IMG/VR virus record: IMGVR_UViG_3300007344_000351
Span: 1-20,097 of that record
From: a virus
Length of the DNA: 20,097 nucleotides
Reading direction: 5' to 3' (one strand)
Every line of letters starts with the position of its first letter. The first letter of the stretch is position 1. The translations under genes and the position numbers were made by a program. Shown here in pieces: positions 18,212 to 20,097 of this stretch. Below the pieces are notes generated by a model, which was given only the letters and a program-made list of their open reading frames with translations, made no database searches and was not told where the DNA came from.

Positions 18212-18961
18212 ATGGCCTTTCAAATCGTCAACGAGTCCACGTTAAGTGCCATTGTTCAAAACGTGGCCTCGATGGTGGCCTTCCCCGTCCCATCCGATCC
18301 TGCTAGTTCTGAAGATCCTGCCGTTCAGCAGATGGTGCAAGCGGCCAACATGGCCGGCATTGAACTGCTCACAATGTACGACTGGCAGGAGCTAATCAAG
18401 AACTACCAGGTCGCGATTCAGGCTGACACTAGCGGGCAGCTCGAGAAAGGCTACGCGCTGCCGGAAGACTTCTTCGACTGGATTGATCAGACCAACTGGA
18501 ACGCGACGACGCAGTTCCCGTCCTTGGGTCCGGTGTCGCCGCAGATGTGGCAGCAACTTCTGATCCGCACGACGCTGCCGACACTGTCGTTCTATTGGCA
18601 AGTTCGCGATAACTTGCTGTACGTCTTGGCGCCTCCTGACGCGCCGCAGACGATGAATTTTTTCTACTTGTCGCAAGCGTGGGTCAAGGATCAGGATGAC
18701 CCGACGCTGTACAAGAACCGCATCACCAAGAACGGCGACATCGCGTTGCTCGATGCCACGTTGATCACGCTGTACACACGCGTTAAGTGGTTGGAGATGA
18801 AGGGTCTTGATAGCGCGGCTGCGATGCGCGATTTCCAGATCGCGTTTGAGAATCGCAAGGGTGCTGAGAAAGGCGCGCCTGTGCTGTCAATGATTCGCGA
18901 TTTCAGGTTCCCGTACATCAATCCGTTGGTGTCGACGCCTGACACTGGTTATGGGGCTTGA
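18212..18961 (+). CDS. Head-to-tail adaptor protein, P22 gp4-like by position (249 aa)
   Basis: The sequence starts MAFQIVNESTLSAIVQNVAS. A helical region follows with Met-Ala-Gly-Ile-Glu-Leu-Leu-Thr-Met-Tyr-Asp-Trp-Gln-Glu-Leu, then Leu-Pro-Glu-Asp-Phe-Phe-Asp-Trp-Ile-Asp-Gln and Gly-Pro-Val-Ser-Pro-Gln-Met-Trp-Gln. The second half has Asn-Phe-Phe-Tyr-Leu-Ser-Gln-Ala-Trp-Val and a helical end (Ala-Leu-Leu-Asp-Ala-Thr-Leu-Ile-Thr-Leu). These match phage adaptor proteins that sit under the portal and receive the tail. A start at 18212 has a plausible GGAG upstream, and the stop is two bases before the gp10-like gene. The adaptor role is supported by family pattern and order, not by a diagnostic residue. 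Confidence 0.72.
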   Translation: MAFQIVNESTLSAIVQNVASMVAFPVPSDPASSEDPAVQQMVQAANMAGIELLTMYDWQELIKNYQVAIQADTSGQLEKGYALPEDFFDWIDQTNWNATTQFPSLGPVSPQMWQQLLIRTTLPTLSFYWQVRDNLLYVLAPPDAPQTMNFFYLSQAWVKDQDDPTLYKNRITKNGDIALLDATLITLYTRVKWLEMKGLDSAAAMRDFQIAFENRKGAEKGAPVLSMIRDFRFPYINPLVSTPDTGYGA

Positions 18962-18963
18962 GC

Positions 18964-20097
18964 ATGCCATTGGTTCAGCTTGCCCCTTTCAAGACGCCAC
19001 GAAAGGCGGCCGCCTCTAGCGTCGCGCAGCCTTATGTTGTGCCTGCGCCAACGGGCGGCCTGAACTGGCGTGACCCGATCAGCGCAATGTCACCAGCCGA
19101 CGCGCTGGTTCTGACCAACTTCATTCCCAAGCAGCAAGGGGTTGAACTTCGCCGCGGATACCAGGCGTATTCGGATGCTGTGACGGTGGGTGGCGTTGCG
19201 CAGTCGGTGGAGTCTGTGTTCGGGTATCGAGCACCGAATCCGAATGACGACAAGGTGTTCATGGCAACCGCCGGCAACATCTATGACGTGACTGCTGGCG
19301 GCACGCCAGTGGTGGCCGTTACTGGTACTGGCAGCGACGCGGACGAGTGGTGGACGACGCAGTTCTCCACGCCGGCAGATACGTTCCTGCTGGCCGTGTC
19401 GCCTGGCGCCGGGTACTGGACGTACAGCACGACGACTGGGTGGGTTGATCAGACGCATGCAGTGCACCCGCCTGGCGGTGGTTCTGTCATGCCAACAAAC
19501 GTGCGCACGGTGGCCGTGTGGAAGCAGCGCATCTGGTTCACGTTTGAAGAAGACTCGCAGGTGATGTATCTGGACACGGTCAACGCAATCACTGGCGGCG
19601 CGACGTTCTTCCCGATGGGATCAACGCTGCGCAACGGTGGCTATGTCTCTGCGCTAATCAACTGGACCGTTGATGCCGGGTTCGGCATTGACGACTACCT
19701 AGTTGTAGTTGGCACCGAGGGCGATGTCGGCGTCTGGGAAGGGACTGACCCGACCAGCGCGTCGACGTTTGGACTGAAGGGCGTCTGGTACGTCGGACCA
19801 GTGCCCAAGCACGGTGCCTATTTCACGCCGTTCGGCGGTGACGTAATGATCGTCAGCGAGCTTGGGCTAGTGCCAATGTCCAAGCTCATCACCGGCCAGT
19901 ATTCGCAAGATGTCCAGTCTGGCGGTCCCGCGTCAAAGATCCAGTCGGTCTTTGCGCCGCTGGTGCGCCGGCTACGCGATGAGAAGTTCTTTGCGTGCTT
20001 TGTCGTGCCGACATCTGACGTGCTGGTTGTGAAGTTGCCGGCTGATGGCGGCACTTATCGACAGTTTGCAATGAACGTCACGACAGGAGCATGGTGC
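18964..20097 (+). CDS. Tail hub / packaged-DNA stabilisation-like protein, partial (first 378 aa)
   Basis: The frame is open for 378 codons to the right edge with no stop, so the gene continues. It begins MPLVQLAPFKTPRKAAASSV, then Ala-Pro-Thr-Gly-Gly-Leu-Asn-Trp-Arg-Asp-Pro-Ile-Ser-Ala-Met and Leu-Thr-Asn-Phe-Ile-Pro-Lys. Repeated Gly-Trp/Trp-containing strand units follow (for example Trp-Lys-Gln-Arg-Ile-Trp-Phe, Gly-Val-Trp-Tyr-Val-Gly-Pro), suggesting a beta-propeller-like fold. P22 gp10-type tail proteins have this beginning and this place directly after the adaptor. The 'GGLN.RDPIS.M...dA..l.NfiP' start is also common in related podovirus structural proteins, so the exact role remains inferred. 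Confidence 0.62.
   Translation, partial: MPLVQLAPFKTPRKAAASSVAQPYVVPAPTGGLNWRDPISAMSPADALVLTNFIPKQQGVELRRGYQAYSDAVTVGGVAQSVESVFGYRAPNPNDDKVFMATAGNIYDVTAGGTPVVAVTGTGSDADEWWTTQFSTPADTFLLAVSPGAGYWTYSTTTGWVDQTHAVHPPGGGSVMPTNVRTVAVWKQRIWFTFEEDSQVMYLDTVNAITGGATFFPMGSTLRNGGYVSALINWTVDAGFGIDDYLVVVGTEGDVGVWEGTDPTSASTFGLKGVWYVGPVPKHGAYFTPFGGDVMIVSELGLVPMSKLITGQYSQDVQSGGPASKIQSVFAPLVRRLRDEKFFACFVVPTSDVLVVKLPADGGTYRQFAMNVTTGAWC

Overview
The window looks like the central part of a temperate tailed-phage (podovirus-type) genome or prophage from a GC-rich bacterium, most likely a Pseudomonadota host; the host is inferred only from base composition and the style of the phage genes. The reasons are a tyrosine-integrase N-terminus at the left edge, a recombination/replication module, a complete terminase-portal-scaffold-capsid run, and a gene order (terS, terL, portal, scaffold, coat, head-tail adaptor, gp10-like protein) that matches the head module of P22-like podoviruses. 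No tRNA, rRNA, CRISPR array or insertion sequence was seen.

Layout. (1) 1-5281, minus strand: one long leftward operon. In transcription order it has a 66-aa unknown, a 222-aa unknown, a tiny membrane peptide, a 126-aa unknown, a RecA-like AAA ATPase, a DUF669 protein, an internal terminator, a Cas4-like PD-(D/E)XK exonuclease, a second tiny membrane peptide, a RuvC-like resolvase, an acidic 52-aa protein, a winged-helix protein, two Cys-rich zinc-binding proteins and the integrase start. Many junctions are 1- or 4-base overlaps. (2) 5282-5435: divergent control region with a dyad over a candidate -10. (3) 5436-7739, plus strand: HTH regulator, then a large primase-helicase. (4) 7749-9551, minus strand: an accessory operon (GP88-like protein, a 43-aa protein, a DUF2591 protein, a 27-aa membrane peptide, a 75-aa and a 110-aa protein), convergent with the primase. 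(5) 9552-9948: a 397-base divergent region with back-to-back promoter candidates, repeated TTGCGC motifs and a long imperfect inverted repeat. (6) 9949-20097, plus strand: packaging, head and tail-joining genes, running off the right edge in a gp10-like gene.

How it works together. The leftward operon would supply recombination (exonuclease, DUF669 protein, Sak4-like ATPase), junction resolution (RuvC-like) and integration. The rightward early genes supply regulation and replication. The late operon packages DNA (TerS/TerL), builds the prohead (portal, scaffold, capsid) and joins head to tail. No CI-type repressor, lysis gene or tail spike is visible here.

The parts least explained by known gene families are a structured leader before the capsid gene that can adopt two competing folds, a cassette gene after the portal bounded by a second copy of the last portal codons, inverted G/C-tract structures on both sides of terS, and three tiny single-membrane-segment genes in the minus-strand operons, each starting at a four-base ATGA overlap or ending in one.
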